Both the position numbers and the translations under genes were made by a program. From NCBI GenBank assembly GCA_020247545.1, contig JADCIX010000023.1, positions 1 to 64,000 of the forward strand: a stretch of DNA of 64,000 bases, given 5' to 3'. The notes below the pieces were generated by a model. It had not been told where the DNA came from, searched no databases, and saw only the letters and a program-made list of their open reading frames with translations. This document shows positions 19,976 to 30,800 of this stretch, piece after piece. This stretch comes from Rhodocyclaceae bacterium. Its GTDB lineage: Bacteria > Pseudomonadota > Gammaproteobacteria > Burkholderiales > Usitatibacteraceae. Positions within the stretch are counted from its first letter, which is position 1. Each line of letters starts with the position of its first letter.

Positions 19976-20431
19976 CTAAAATGCCTTTTCAGCGTGCGCG
20001 ATTAAAGCCTCTATTGTCGTTCCGTCCGATGGAAACAGACTAAAGCCAAACTTTGGCGACAAGTCACCTGCTTGCTGGCGGCCATGGATTGTCATGGGCC
20101 GCGAGAGGGCGATACTGAGTTTTTGGATAATTCTCTCCACCGTTGCGCGATCGGAAAACTGCGGGATCACAGCGGCAAATGTACGCTCGTCGTATTGTGC
20201 GAAAAAGTCACTATCGCGAAGTGTCCCTCTCAACTGCGTAGAAATTGTCGCGAGCGTCTCTGCTTTTTCAGCACCCCCCGGCTCGCGGCTCGTTTCGCCA
20301 TCTCCATAGAGCTCGATCAACACCAGCGCAAAACCGCCTAAAGCCCGCTCGATCTCGCTGTTGGCCAATCGTGACTCAAGATGCTCAATGAGCGATTGCC
20401 GACTAGCTTGTGACGATGCTACATCTTTCAT
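19976..20431 (-). CDS. Degenerate GGDEF-like domain protein
   Basis: 151 residues resembling a diguanylate cyclase GGDEF fold: LIEHLESRLANSE, FALVLIELYGDGE, LATISTQLRGTLRDSDFFAQYDERTFAAVIPQ, and FGFSLFPSDGTTIEALIAHAEKAF. The signature GGDEF position reads QYDER, so cyclase activity is unlikely; a c-di-GMP-binding or purely structural role is possible. The domain usually ends about 10 residues later (ALYxAK), and here stops at EKAF, so a slight 3' truncation is possible. It lies 2 bases after hemL on the same strand. Confidence 0.6.
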   Translation of the reverse strand: MKDVASSQASRQSLIEHLESRLANSEIERALGGFALVLIELYGDGETSREPGGAEKAETLATISTQLRGTLRDSDFFAQYDERTFAAVIPQFSDRATVERIIQKLSIALSRPMTIHGRQQAGDLSPKFGFSLFPSDGTTIEALIAHAEKAF

Positions 20432-20433
20432 CT

Positions 20434-21723
20434 TCAGCCTTTGGCGAGGCTTCGAAACGTTTCGCTTGCACGAGCAATGGTGTCAGCGATATCGGTCGCC
20501 GTATGCGCCTTTGAAACAAACCCGGCTTCAAATGCTGACGGCGCTAGGTACACACCACGCGCCAGCATGCCGTGAAAAAAGCGATTAAATTGCTCCCGGT
20601 CCGACGCCATCACTTCTGCGTACGAAGTGGGTGGGCTAGGAGAAAAGAACATGCCGAACATTCCGCCGAGACTCGCCGCCGAGAAGGTCTGGCCCTCCTC
20701 CCGCGCGACCGCCGTGAGCCCTTCGCACAGTTGTGCGGTGGTAGCCGACAGTTCTTCGAAAAATCCCGGCCGAGCGATGAGTTCCAACGTTTTCAGACCT
20801 GCCGCGACAGAAACTGGGTTGCCTGAAAGCGTGCCGGCCTGATAGACGCCACCAAGCGGTGCCATATTTGCCATCAAATCACGACGGCCACCAAAGGCAC
20901 CCATCGGCATTCCGCCGCCGATAACCTTTCCCAGTGTTGTTAGGTCCGGCGTGATGCCAAAGTGACCTTGAACACCGTGAAGCCCCACGCGAAAACCAGT
21001 CATGACTTCGTCAAAAATCAATACTGCCCCGTGTTTGCTGCAAAGCGAGCGAAGTGCCCGCATATACGCAGCGTCGGGGACGATAAAATTCATGTTGCCA
21101 GCGATCGGCTCGATGATGACACAGGCGATTTCGCTGCCAAGCCCGGCGAAAGTGGATTCCAGCTCAAACAGATTGTTGTACCCTAGCACAATGGTGTCTG
21201 CTGCCACCTCCGGGGGGACACCAGCCGAACTCGGGTTGCCAAAGGTCAGCGCGCCGGAACCCGCCTTGACCAGCAGTGCATCGGCATGGCCGTGATAACA
21301 CCCCTCAAACTTGATGATTTTTTTCCGGCCTGTCGCACCTCTGGCGAGGCGGATCGCGCTCATGGTCGCTTCGGTGCCAGAACTGACAAGTCTCACCTGC
21401 TCGATGGACGGCACCAGTTCGCACAGTCTCTCTGCCATGAGTAACTCTGCCTCGGTGGGAGCACCAAAACTAAGTCCATCAAGTGCCGTTGCTTGAACCG
21501 CCGCCACCACCTCCGGGTGGGCGTGGCCCAGAATCGCCGGTCCCCAGGAGCCGACATAGTCTATGTACTTCGTTCCATCCACATCCCACAAGTAGGCACC
21601 ATTCGCCTTGCGGAAAAAAACTGGCGTACCGCCGACCGAGCGAAAAGCGCGCACCGGCGAGTTAACGCCACCCGGGATGACGCGCAGGGATTTCTCGAAG
21701 AGCGCTTGGCTTTGCTCGAACAT
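20434..21723 (-). CDS. hemL: Glutamate-1-semialdehyde 2,1-aminomutase
   Basis: PLP enzyme that makes 5-aminolevulinate from glutamate-1-semialdehyde (C5 haem pathway). Start 21723 ([27 protein letters not shown]) gives 429 residues, the family length; the frame is open further upstream but that would overlap thiE. PLP-binding Lys266 is in [31 protein letters not shown] and [12 protein letters not shown] are intact. The ATG is one base from the thiE stop, so thiD-thiE-hemL are coupled on the minus strand. Confidence 0.96.
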   Translation of the reverse strand: MFEQSQALFEKSLRVIPGGVNSPVRAFRSVGGTPVFFRKANGAYLWDVDGTKYIDYVGSWGPAILGHAHPEVVAAVQATALDGLSFGAPTEAELLMAERLCELVPSIEQVRLVSSGTEATMSAIRLARGATGRKKIIKFEGCYHGHADALLVKAGSGALTFGNPSSAGVPPEVAADTIVLGYNNLFELESTFAGLGSEIACVIIEPIAGNMNFIVPDAAYMRALRSLCSKHGAVLIFDEVMTGFRVGLHGVQGHFGITPDLTTLGKVIGGGMPMGAFGGRRDLMANMAPLGGVYQAGTLSGNPVSVAAGLKTLELIARPGFFEELSATTAQLCEGLTAVAREEGQTFSAASLGGMFGMFFSPSPPTSYAEVMASDREQFNRFFHGMLARGVYLAPSAFEAGFVSKAHTATDIADTIARASETFRSLAKG

Positions 21724-21724
21724 G

Positions 21725-22483
21725 TCAAATGGTCTCTTTGTTAGTGGTGGTGCGCATTCGGAAGAGCTGCTCGAATATCTTGACCCGTTCCGCGATTTGC
21801 TTACTATCGGCTGCGGAATACAGGTCTGTGATGATCGCGACCGCATCGACGCCGGCTTCGATTAGTACCATGACATTATCTCTCGTGATACCGCCGATCG
21901 CGATCACTGGTATTTCAAGCTTCTGCTTGGCGCTGGCAATTAAGTCCACAGGGGCCGCCGCTGCCAAAGGCTTGGTTGATGAGGCAAACATGCTACCGAA
22001 GGCAATATAGTCTGCGCCGGCTTCGGTTGCCCACCTGGCGCGAGCGAAATCGTTGTAACACGATATTCCGACAATTAGACGGGAAGCGTGTCCCGCCGCC
22101 TCAGCCATAGCGCGCGCGGTATCAATTTCGTGGGCAAGTGATTCAACGCTTGAGCCGCCGACATCGTCTCGTCCCCAATGTACCCCAGCGGCGCCAACTG
22201 CGAGCGCAAGTGGCAAATCATCGTTAATGATTAAACTCGCGCCGAAGGCGGCAGCAAGTGCCTGTAGCTGGCGCGCTTCGATCAGTTGTGACGCGACTGG
22301 CGTGAGTTTTCTCCGGTACTGAATTGTTCGTACACCCGCTTCTAGCATCGCCGCCGAAAGGCTGAGCATCAAGGCGGAGTCGAGCTCGTCTGGAGTAATC
22401 GCATAAACACCGCTGAGACGACGGCTCACCGGCAAACTGGGCAAACTAGGCAATTTTGGACTAGTGCTCCGTACCGGAGCCAT
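21725..22483 (-). CDS. thiE: Thiamine-phosphate synthase
   Basis: Joins HMP-pyrophosphate and the thiazole phosphate to thiamine phosphate. 252 residues, with GVYAITPD at the start of the barrel, [46 protein letters not shown] and [14 protein letters not shown]. The first 25 residues are a non-conserved extension, and a later start (near [10 protein letters not shown]) is possible. It overlaps thiD by 23 bases. Confidence 0.94.
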   Translation of the reverse strand: MAPVRSTSPKLPSLPSLPVSRRLSGVYAITPDELDSALMLSLSAAMLEAGVRTIQYRRKLTPVASQLIEARQLQALAAAFGASLIINDDLPLALAVGAAGVHWGRDDVGGSSVESLAHEIDTARAMAEAAGHASRLIVGISCYNDFARARWATEAGADYIAFGSMFASSTKPLAAAAPVDLIASAKQKLEIPVIAIGGITRDNVMVLIEAGVDAVAIITDLYSAADSKQIAERVKIFEQLFRMRTTTNKETI

Positions 22484-23393
22484 CTGTACCGGGCGGGGCG
22501 GGCCTCGTTTCGGCCGTTGCTAAATCCACTTGGCCCTTCACCCCCCCGCTGTCGTGCGCTTCGTTGATTTCTGCGTCGCTCTCGTCATCGCGTGCCCAGA
22601 ACATTCTGTCGGGTATGAATTGGCCCATTCCGGGACGAAAGCCAAACTTTAGCGTGTGCCAAGTGTATTCCTGCGCTTCGCGCACCGCCTCCTCAATATC
22701 CAGACCCCTCGCAATCGTGGCAGCAATCGCTGATGCTAGGGTACAACCCGAGCCGTGGTAGCTGCCGGGCAGTCGCTGCCAGCGGTCTGCGCGGATAATG
22801 CCGCCACCGCCGAAGAGTGTATTGATGACCTCCAAAGTGGACTCGTGAGTGCCGGTTACCAAGACGTACTCAGCCCCAAGGTCGGTGAGCCGTCGTGCCA
22901 ATCGGTCCATAGGGAGTCGACCCTCGTCCTCGCCAAGCGTCAAGCGAAGCAACTCCAGAGAGTTCGGCGCGATCACGGTTGTCTGTGGAATGATCATTTC
23001 ACGGATGGCTTCAATGGCCTCCTCGGATGCAAATTCATCACCTCGCGCCGAGGCAAGCACGGGGTCAAAAACCAATGGAATTTCCGGATAGTCGGACACG
23101 ATTTCGGCGATAGCTGCAATGTTTTCGACGCTTCCCATGACGCCAATTTTGAAGGCGGCAACTGGGATATCTTCGAGGATGGCCCGCGCCTGATCTGATA
23201 CCCAATCCGAATCAATGGACAAGATGCCTTCAACCCCAGACGTGTCCTGAACAGTGATGGCCGTCACAACGGATAGCGGATGGCAGCCCATACTGCCCAA
23301 CGTTAGTAAATCAGCCTGCAAGCCAGCACCACCTGAAGGGTCAGTGGCGGCAAAGGTTAAAACAGCCGGTAAAGATCGCTGAAAGTCCGACAT
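22461..23393 (-). CDS. thiD: Hydroxymethylpyrimidine/phosphomethylpyrimidine kinase
   Basis: Phosphorylates HMP and HMP-P for thiamine synthesis. 310 residues of ribokinase fold: LTFAATDPSGGAGLQADLLTL, GCHPLSVVTAITVQDTSG, VFDPVLASARGDEF and the anion-hole region GSYHGSGCTLASAIAA. Residues after about 270 form a non-conserved acidic tail that overlaps the start of thiE. First gene of thiD-thiE-hemL; divergent from rubredoxin across 272 bases where no clear riboswitch (TPP) signature was found. Confidence 0.94.
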   Translation of the reverse strand: MSDFQRSLPAVLTFAATDPSGGAGLQADLLTLGSMGCHPLSVVTAITVQDTSGVEGILSIDSDWVSDQARAILEDIPVAAFKIGVMGSVENIAAIAEIVSDYPEIPLVFDPVLASARGDEFASEEAIEAIREMIIPQTTVIAPNSLELLRLTLGEDEGRLPMDRLARRLTDLGAEYVLVTGTHESTLEVINTLFGGGGIIRADRWQRLPGSYHGSGCTLASAIAATIARGLDIEEAVREAQEYTWHTLKFGFRPGMGQFIPDRMFWARDDESDAEINEAHDSGGVKGQVDLATAETRPAPPGTDGSGTEH

Positions 23394-23665
23394 GGGGGTT
23401 CCAAGTGAAAGCGGTTATAAGTGCTATTCGACGAATGTCAGTGTCGATTGGGTACAATTGCCGTATCGTCGCAGTGCCATAAAGGCCGTGTCCCTCAGCG
23501 CTAAGGTCACATCGTCTACCTCGCATGCAGCCATAACTGCGGTATTGTAGCCTTGGATTTGTAGGACATGCGAAGGCGAATATTGAAGGTGTTGGTACTA
23601 GACAGTTCGAGTGCAAGCGCCCGCCCTTGTTGTCATCACCTAACTTACGAAAACCCCAACTGAAC

Positions 23666-23851
23666 ATGACGACAAATACGGTAGCAAACAAGGCGTGGAT
23701 GTGTCTCGTCTGTGGCTTGATTTACAACGAGGCTGAGGGCTGGCCTGACGATGGCATTGCGCCAGGAACCGCGTGGGAGGACGTACCGGTTGGTTGGGCT
23801 TGCCCTGAGTGCGGTGCGCGAAAAGAAGATTTCGAGATGGTCGAAATTTAA
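23666..23851 (+). CDS. Rubredoxin
   Basis: 61-residue iron protein with the two Cys knuckles CLVCGLIYNEAEG and CPECGARKEDFEMV, which bind one Fe. Start ATG 23666 (MTTNTVANKAWMC) is chosen; a longer frame from 23627 adds 13 residues without conservation. It serves as a small electron carrier; the partner is not shown. Rubredoxin next to pilG is a familiar order in betaproteobacteria. Confidence 0.94.
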   Translation: MTTNTVANKAWMCLVCGLIYNEAEGWPDDGIAPGTAWEDVPVGWACPECGARKEDFEMVEI

Positions 23852-24037
23852 CTCGATCGACTTTCCGTACGGTTGGCTTAGATCAATGCTACCCGCAAGT
23901 GAAAATAAATTGGCTTTCGGCGATAATCATTTGAGGGCATTGTCGTTGTCAATAACGTACGCGCGAAAGCGCAGGCACCGCGTTTCTGAAGCGACATCAA
24001 AATTCATTTTTCGACTCTACAACCTGAGAGCGCACGA

Positions 24038-24451
24038 GTGGCTGAGACAAGGTCAATATCGGGTACCCGTGTGATGGTGATTGATGACTCAAACACCATC
24101 CGTCGCAGCGCCGAGATTTTTCTGATGCAGGCAGGCTGCCAAGTTATCCTTGCGGAGAACGGTTTCGATGCTTTGTCGAAGATCGCCGATCACCAGCCGG
24201 ACGTGATTTTTGTCGACATCATGATGCCGCGCCTCGATGGCTACCAAACCTGCGCGCTGATCAAGAAAAACAGCAAACATAGAGCAACGCCGGTCATTAT
24301 GTTGTCCTCCAAAGACAGCCTGTTTGATCGGGCGCGGGGCCGCATGGTTGGCTCGGACGAATATCTGACAAAACCATTCTCAAAGGACAGTCTGTTAAAG
24401 GCGGTGGAGACCCATCTCGCCGTCGCTAACGCTGAGCAGGATATGACATGA
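24038..24451 (+). CDS. pilG: Twitching motility response regulator PilG
   Basis: 137-residue single-domain receiver of the Pil-Chp chemosensory system that drives type IV pilus extension. Acidic pocket VIDDSN, phospho-acceptor Asp60 in VIFVDIMMPRLDGYQT, then VIMLSSKD and the LTKPFSKD loop. Start is GTG at 24038. First of pilG-pilH-pilI-pilJ-chpA. Confidence 0.93.
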   Translation: MAETRSISGTRVMVIDDSNTIRRSAEIFLMQAGCQVILAENGFDALSKIADHQPDVIFVDIMMPRLDGYQTCALIKKNSKHRATPVIMLSSKDSLFDRARGRMVGSDEYLTKPFSKDSLLKAVETHLAVANAEQDMT

Positions 24452-24535
24452 GGGTTTTGACGGGCAGAGTTTCTATTCATAGCGCAGCGCCTACAGAAAA
24501 ACTACATTTGAATTAGCACGAATGGAGCACTAATC

Positions 24536-24901
24536 ATGGCGGTAAAAAAAATCTTGGTTGTGGACGATTCCCCTACAGAACGCACCTTTCTCGAAGGGCT
24601 GCTCACCAAGGCGGGATATTCAGTGATTCACGCTGCGAGCGGCGAAGAGGGGGTTGAAGCGGCAAAGCGCGACCAACCCGATCTGGTGCTGATGGATGTT
24701 GTGATGCCGGGATTGAATGGCTTCCAAGCGACGCGCGCGATCACGCGTGAAGAAACCACAAAACATATTCCGGTGATTATTTGTACGACCAAAGACCAAG
24801 AAACCGACAAAATTTGGGGCATTCGGCAGGGGGCGAAGGATTACATCGTGAAGCCAGTGAACGCCGCCGATTTGATCTCCAAAATCAAGGCCTTAGGCTA
24901 G
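24536..24901 (+). CDS. pilH: Twitching motility response regulator PilH
   Basis: 121-residue receiver, the second output regulator of the Pil-Chp system, associated with pilus retraction or acting as a phosphate sink. Motifs: LVVDDSPTERTFLEGLL, Asp54 in VLMDVVMPGLNGFQATR, VIICTTKD and KDYIVKPVNAADL. It is 84 bases after pilG and 13 before pilI. Confidence 0.94.
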   Translation: MAVKKILVVDDSPTERTFLEGLLTKAGYSVIHAASGEEGVEAAKRDQPDLVLMDVVMPGLNGFQATRAITREETTKHIPVIICTTKDQETDKIWGIRQGAKDYIVKPVNAADLISKIKALG

Positions 24902-24914
24902 AAGCGCATACGCG

Positions 24915-25457
24915 ATGGCAAGTAAGTCGAGCTTGCGAGAGTTCCAGCGTAGCGTAGCCGAGCGGCTGCGCGATCCATCCAAGTTGCGGGCATTCGCGTC
25001 GAAATTAGGCTTTCAGGTGGGTGAAGAAAATTGGTTTGTGTCATTGGCCGATGTTGCAGAGGTTGTCCCGGTGCCCGCGTTGGCCACAGTACCGCAAACG
25101 AAACAATGGTTTCAAGGTATTGCCAATGTGCGGGGCAAGCTGTACGCGCTTGTAGACTTTTCGGCTTTTCAGGGTGGAGTGCCGACGCCACAAGGTGCGG
25201 AACGGCGCGTAGTGTTGATCAATGAAAGGTTGTTGGAAGCATCAGGAATCATCGTCAATCGGATGCTGGGGTTGCGCAACCCGGATTCCTTCGAGCGTCT
25301 CGATGTGAAGGATGCAGGCAGGCCTTGGCTTAAGGCGCAATACCGCGACCCAAATGGGGCGCATTGGTTTGAATTGGACGTCGGGGTGTTGGCGAAGAGC
25401 GCAGCGTTTCTGGAGGTTGCGACCGCGCAAACGACCTTGGGAGCAGCGCAATTCTGA
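24915..25457 (+). CDS. pilI: CheW-like adaptor PilI
   Basis: 180-residue CheW-domain protein that should couple the PilJ receptor to the ChpA kinase. Core motifs: VGEENWFVSLADVAEVVPVPALATVP, KQWFQGIANVRGKLYALVDFSAFQG and ERRVVLINERLLEASGIIVNRMLGLRN. The product sits between pilH and pilJ, with about 100 bases before pilJ. Confidence 0.92.
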   Translation: MASKSSLREFQRSVAERLRDPSKLRAFASKLGFQVGEENWFVSLADVAEVVPVPALATVPQTKQWFQGIANVRGKLYALVDFSAFQGGVPTPQGAERRVVLINERLLEASGIIVNRMLGLRNPDSFERLDVKDAGRPWLKAQYRDPNGAHWFELDVGVLAKSAAFLEVATAQTTLGAAQF

Positions 25458-25559
25458 CCGACCGCGCAGTGGTCGCCAGGTTGCCTCAAGGTCAGAGTTT
25501 GTCCAAATGTCGCCGTCGCTATTTGTAGTTGGTCGTAATTTCGGTTCGGAGAAATTCAT

Positions 25560-27866
25560 ATGGCATTCAAATTACCGGCCCCTTCTATTTTGAAGGGCAA
25601 GGAAAAAACCGCCCCACCCAAAACTGCTGCCTCCGCCGAAGGGGCAGCAGCCCAGCCCATATCCAGCGGCTTTTTTTCTAGGCTATTTGGCGGCAAGAAA
25701 AAAACAGCGTCATCAGATACCATCGGTCGGGTCGTCGAAGCCGGGCCGGAACCTGCGACCGGCGTTCCGGTGGGTAACCAAACACAAAAAATCGCCGCGA
25801 TAGTCGCCGCAAACAAGGTTGAAAAACCAAAATTGGAGCGCTTGACGTTTGTCTTGCCGCTGCTCAGCAGATTCCCGATGCAGACGCAGTTGCAGGTTCT
25901 GGGAACACTCGCCGGCCTGTTTTTTGCGCTGATGCTGGGCTCGATCGCGGTGGATACAATTCAGCGCGGAAACATCTCGACCTACACGAACATTGCGTCG
26001 CAGCTACAGTTTCACACCCAACGGTTGGCGAAGTCCGGGGGGCAAGCGGCCCGTGGTGACCAGGCGTCCTTCGTACAGCTGCAAGATAGCCGGGATGAAT
26101 TTCAGAAGTATCTGGAGATCCTCAACTCAGGCGGTTTTGCCTTCACCAACGATGTGCCGTCTGCGCGCAGTTCCGAAGAATTGATTTCGCGCTTAACCGA
26201 GTTGACTAAGCGGTATCAGGATGCGTCAAACGCAGCGACATCGATTCTTGCCGCGCAGAAAGACTTGACCAATTTGGGTCGAAATGTCGCGCAGGTCCGC
26301 GCAGTTGCCGAGGAGCTCTCGGAGCTCTCACAGCAGCTGACGTCGACCTTACAGCAAAGTGGCATCAACCCAGCGCAAGTGTTAAAGGTGAACCGCCTTA
26401 CCTACCTAGCGGAGCGCCTGGCGCGCGGCGCGGCCGAAATCCTGGGGGCTGAGGTAATCGATCCCGAGGTGCCATTTCTGATGGGTAAAAGCACCAACGA
26501 TTTCCGTGACTTGGTGAAAGCCCTTGAGGTTGGCTCAGAGTCGATCGGTGTCACCGCCGCGACGGGCGAAAACCGTGCGCGCGTAGCCAAGCTTCGGGAA
26601 GTGTTCACCACATTTGAAGAAAACCTCAAGCCAATCTTAGAGAATGTGCAGAAACTTGTCTCTGCTCGTCAAGCTGGCCGTGCTTTGCAGCAGGGATCGG
26701 AACAACTTCTCAGCAGTGTTGAGCAACTTCAGGTCGGACTTGCTGCGGAAAGCCATACTCTGCCTTTGATTGTTGCGGCGGTATCCGGCCTGCTTATGCT
26801 GGTATTTTTGGGGTTGATGGGATATCTGTATTTGGTCACCGAACGCCGGCGCGCTACGGATTCGGAGCTTGAGAACAAGCGTAATCAGGAAGCCATTTTG
26901 CGCTTGCTCAACGAGATGGGCGATCTCGCTGACGGCGACTTGACGATCCGTGCGAAGGTGACGGAAGACATCACGGGCGCTATCGCCGATTCGATGAACT
27001 ACACGGTTGATGAGCTCCGCACGTTGGTAACCGGGGTTAACAACGCATCGACGCAGGTGTCGGCCAAGACGCAGCAAGCGCAAGCCGTTTCAGTGCAATT
27101 GCTCGACGCTGCGGATAAGCAATCGCGTGAAATTCAATCAACTACGGAGCAAGTGTTGGGTGTGGCGAAAACACTTTCGACTGTATCAACCAACGCCGAA
27201 GAATCCTCTAGAGTTGCATTGCGATCCTTGGCGGCCTCGGACAAGGGTCGAGTTGCGGTACAAAACTCCATTGCGAGTATGAACGATATCCGCGAGCAGA
27301 TCCAAGAAACGTCCAAGAGGATCAAACGACTCGGTGAGTCCTCACAAGAGATCGGCGAAATTGTGGAGCTCATCTCGGACATCACCGAACAAACCAACGT
27401 GCTTGCTCTGAATGCTGCGATCCAGGCGGCGTCGGCGGGGGAAGCAGGGCGTGGCTTTTCGGTGGTTGCGGAAGAGGTGCAGCGATTGGCCGAGCGTTCG
27501 GCCGAGGCAACCAAACAAATCGGCGCGATCGTAAAGACCATTCAGGCAGATACCCAGGACGCCGTGGCCGCGATGGAAAAGTCAACGACCGGGGTCGTGG
27601 AGGGTGCCAAATTGTCTGATGCCGCCGGACAGGCGCTGTCGGAGATTGACTCCGTGACAACCAGTCTCGCCGCGTTGATTCAAAAAATTTCGTCTGACAC
27701 CCAGACCCAAGCGGCCTCGGCCAATAAAGTGGCGCGAAACATGCAGGATATTCTTGAAATCAATCGTCAGACGACGACCGGTACCCGGCAAACAGCTTCC
27801 TCGATTAAAGAGCTTGCGGATGTTGCCTCCGACCTGAAGTCCTCGGTTTCCGGCTTTAAGCTGTAG
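25560..27866 (+). CDS. pilJ: Methyl-accepting chemotaxis protein PilJ
   Basis: 768-residue receptor of the Pil-Chp system. An N-terminal Ala/Lys-rich cytosolic tail (1-95) precedes TM1 (about 105-125), a periplasmic region with PilJ-type four-helix modules, TM2 (about 400-425, [26 protein letters not shown]), HAMP (about 430-490) and the signalling domain with hairpin tip [34 protein letters not shown]. No C-terminal CheR-tethering pentapeptide is seen. No pilK (methyltransferase) or chpB (methylesterase) gene follows in the window. Confidence 0.94.
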   Translation: MAFKLPAPSILKGKEKTAPPKTAASAEGAAAQPISSGFFSRLFGGKKKTASSDTIGRVVEAGPEPATGVPVGNQTQKIAAIVAANKVEKPKLERLTFVLPLLSRFPMQTQLQVLGTLAGLFFALMLGSIAVDTIQRGNISTYTNIASQLQFHTQRLAKSGGQAARGDQASFVQLQDSRDEFQKYLEILNSGGFAFTNDVPSARSSEELISRLTELTKRYQDASNAATSILAAQKDLTNLGRNVAQVRAVAEELSELSQQLTSTLQQSGINPAQVLKVNRLTYLAERLARGAAEILGAEVIDPEVPFLMGKSTNDFRDLVKALEVGSESIGVTAATGENRARVAKLREVFTTFEENLKPILENVQKLVSARQAGRALQQGSEQLLSSVEQLQVGLAAESHTLPLIVAAVSGLLMLVFLGLMGYLYLVTERRRATDSELENKRNQEAILRLLNEMGDLADGDLTIRAKVTEDITGAIADSMNYTVDELRTLVTGVNNASTQVSAKTQQAQAVSVQLLDAADKQSREIQSTTEQVLGVAKTLSTVSTNAEESSRVALRSLAASDKGRVAVQNSIASMNDIREQIQETSKRIKRLGESSQEIGEIVELISDITEQTNVLALNAAIQAASAGEAGRGFSVVAEEVQRLAERSAEATKQIGAIVKTIQADTQDAVAAMEKSTTGVVEGAKLSDAAGQALSEIDSVTTSLAALIQKISSDTQTQAASANKVARNMQDILEINRQTTTGTRQTASSIKELADVASDLKSSVSGFKL

Positions 27867-27885
27867 CGACGGTCAAGCGCAAAAC

Positions 27886-30800
27886 ATGTCACTGAATCCG
27901 CAATCGTCGTCCGTCGATCTCGGCCCCCTTTCGTGGGTCAAAGCCGAGATTGAGCATTCGCTCGCCGAAGCGAGGACCAACCTTGACAGGTTGGCGGTCG
28001 ACAGTGCGGACGCCAAGGCGCTAAAGTACGTTGGCACACATCTGCACCAAGTGACCGGTGCCCTGTCCATGGTTGGGCTAGGCGCAGCGACGCGTTTTTC
28101 CGAGGAAGTCGAAGCGTTGGTTGAGTCGCTCAATGATCCCGCAGGCCGACACACGTTCAACGACCGGATCAGACTCGCAAAACAGGCGACGGGCTCCCTG
28201 TCAAGTTATTTGGATAGTCTGATGGCGGGCGAACCAGATCGACCTATGGTTTTGGCACCCACCTATCTTGCGCTAAACCGGGGTAGGGGGGCCAATACAG
28301 CGACTGAGAGCGATCTGTTCTCGCCTGATTTGGATGTTGTGGTACCTACCCCCGAGACTACCGTTGCATTGCCACGTGCCGATATGTTGGCCGAGACGAT
28401 TAGGGAAAGGCGAAGCCTCTACCAAGCGGGATTGCTAAAGCTGTTGCGAGAGAAGGACCTCGCAGGGGGTGCGCGGGATATGCGAAGTGCAACACTTGCC
28501 ATTGAAGCGTTGCAAGTGACTTCCCCAACTAGGGCGTTTTGGTATACGGTGAGTGCATTTTTTGATGCGGTGGCGGCAAATCCGGTTGAATCGGGAGCCT
28601 TGGCCGTACAGCTGTTTGGGAAGATTGATCAGCAGATAAAACTGCTCATTGAGGGGGTGCAAAAGGTTCCGGAAAGGCTGTTTCGTGAGTTGCTGTTAGT
28701 GATTGGAAAATCTTCGGCAACAACCGAGCGCGTGAGATCCGTTAGATTGTTGTATCGATTAGACGAGCTGCTTGGCGTAGCGCCGGAGAGTGATACGGCC
28801 TCTGATGAATCGGTTAGAACTCTGGTGCGATCTCTCAGAGACCAGCTACAGGCGCTGAAAGAAAGCTGGCTGAAGGTCGCCAGTGGTAACCGCGCCGCGC
28901 TGGAGTCGTTCGTGCAGCAGGGGGAACTGCTGGCAAAAACCACCCAGCCGCTGCCAAACCAGGGGGTGGCGGAGCTGCTGCGCGTGTTGGGTTTGGTGGG
29001 GCCGCATCTTAAAAAGAAGGGGCTGATGGCTAACGAAGTACAAGCCCTTGAGGTTGCCTCGGCGTTATTGTTTGTAGAGTCATCGCTGGAGAATTTCTTC
29101 CGATTGTCCGATGAATTTCCCGCGCAGAGCCAAGCGGTTATCGCACGCATCAAGGGTGCCATGTCAGGAAGTGCGCTGCCCGACATTGACCCTTCGACCA
29201 ACACAACGATGGATGACTTCAGCAAACGCGCGCAAGAGCGTCTGTTGATATTCCAAGTCGGCCAAGAGGTGCAGGTCAACCTGTCTACAATCGAAAGTAC
29301 CCTTGATGCGTTCTTTCGCGATCCGCAAAAAACTGCTGATCTAGCGACCCTCTACCCGCTGTTTTCCCAAGTGCAAGGCGCATTGGCGATGCTTGAGCTT
29401 GACGAGGCGGCGGCGCTCAATCAAATGTTGCAGGAGCGTGTTTCCCAGTTCGCCTCAGGTGCGGTAAAGGGTACCGGTGAGGAGGCGGAAACGGTTGCCG
29501 AAGGCGTGTCGGCGCTGGGACTATTTGTCTCAGCGTTGCAGCAGAATTCCGCTGATCCGCGGTCGCTTTTACTGCCGGCGCTGATTCATTTTGGTTTAGC
29601 CGAGAAGCCGCGGGAGCCTGAGCGCAGCTTGCTGAAATCTCCCCTGTCGTTGCCCGTTTCCTCGGTTGATGTGGAGGTCGACAAGCAGAAGGTGCAGGCG
29701 CTGTATTCGGACTGGAAGCAGCAGCCCGATGCGTTAGCGCCGAGGGAGCAGCTACGAGAGGCTGTGCTAGAGCTGAAAGAAAATGCCGAGATTACGGGTG
29801 ATTTGGATGCAGCAATATCCTCTGCCAAGACTCTCGCAGCAATCGACGCAGATTCGAGCCACCTACACAGCAGTTTGATCGCTCCTGTTGAGGATGCGCT
29901 TGCCGACGCATTGGCCAATATTGCGCCAACCAAACCGGCAGCGGCACCAGCGCAACAGGTTGTGCGACTGCTCGATGCGTCGGCCGCCGACGTGGATCGG
30001 GAGTTACTCGCAATTTTTCTCGAGGAAGCTACGGAAGTTGTTGCGACCATCCGCGCAAGTGTTGACGTCGTCAGGCAGTCCCCGCACGTTCGGGAAGCGT
30101 TCACCACTATTCGCCGAGGCTTTCATACCCTGAAGGGCTCTGGCCGCATGGTCGGTCTGCTGGATCTGGGTGAGGTCGCTTGGAGCTGTGAGCAGGTGAT
30201 GAACAAGTGGATAAAGGAAGACAAGCCTTTGACCGACGGCCTATTGAAGTTGCTTGGTGATGCGTCAAACGCGTTCTCGGCTTGGGTGACTGTCCTTCAG
30301 ACATCCGGTACAGCTGTAATTGATGGTACGCACATTACCGAATTGTGCGAGTTGCTTAAGAATGACAGGGAGCCTGTTGAAAAGGCAGTGGTTGACGGCG
30401 GAGCTGTACCAACCGCGCCGACCGAGGAGCCTACCGCAAGGGCCGAACCGAACGTTATTCCAGCGGACGTATTTAGTGGCCTCTCGCTTGACCTCGTGAT
30501 GACCGAAGCGCAGGAACAGTCAGCTGAAAACATATCAGCGCCAACCACTGAGTTGCCGGTCGTTGCGGTATCCGCAGATAGGGCAGCCGATCAACTTCTT
30601 GCGGAATTGCCACCGTTGGCGACGACTGGGCGATTGTCCTCCTCGACCGATGTATTGTCGGGTGCACCCGCAGCCGGGGCTGAGCGAGAGGTAACCATTG
30701 GTGCCATCACCCTGCCCGCGCCATTGTTCGAGATTTATCTTGCCGAGGCAAATACTCATATTGATACCCTCCGCCGGGAAATTGCAGCGGTTGAGGCCAA

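Noticed and set aside
23394-23665. TPP riboswitch upstream of thiD
   Set aside because: No CUGAGA/ACCUGA-type thi-box pattern could be found on the minus strand of the interval.
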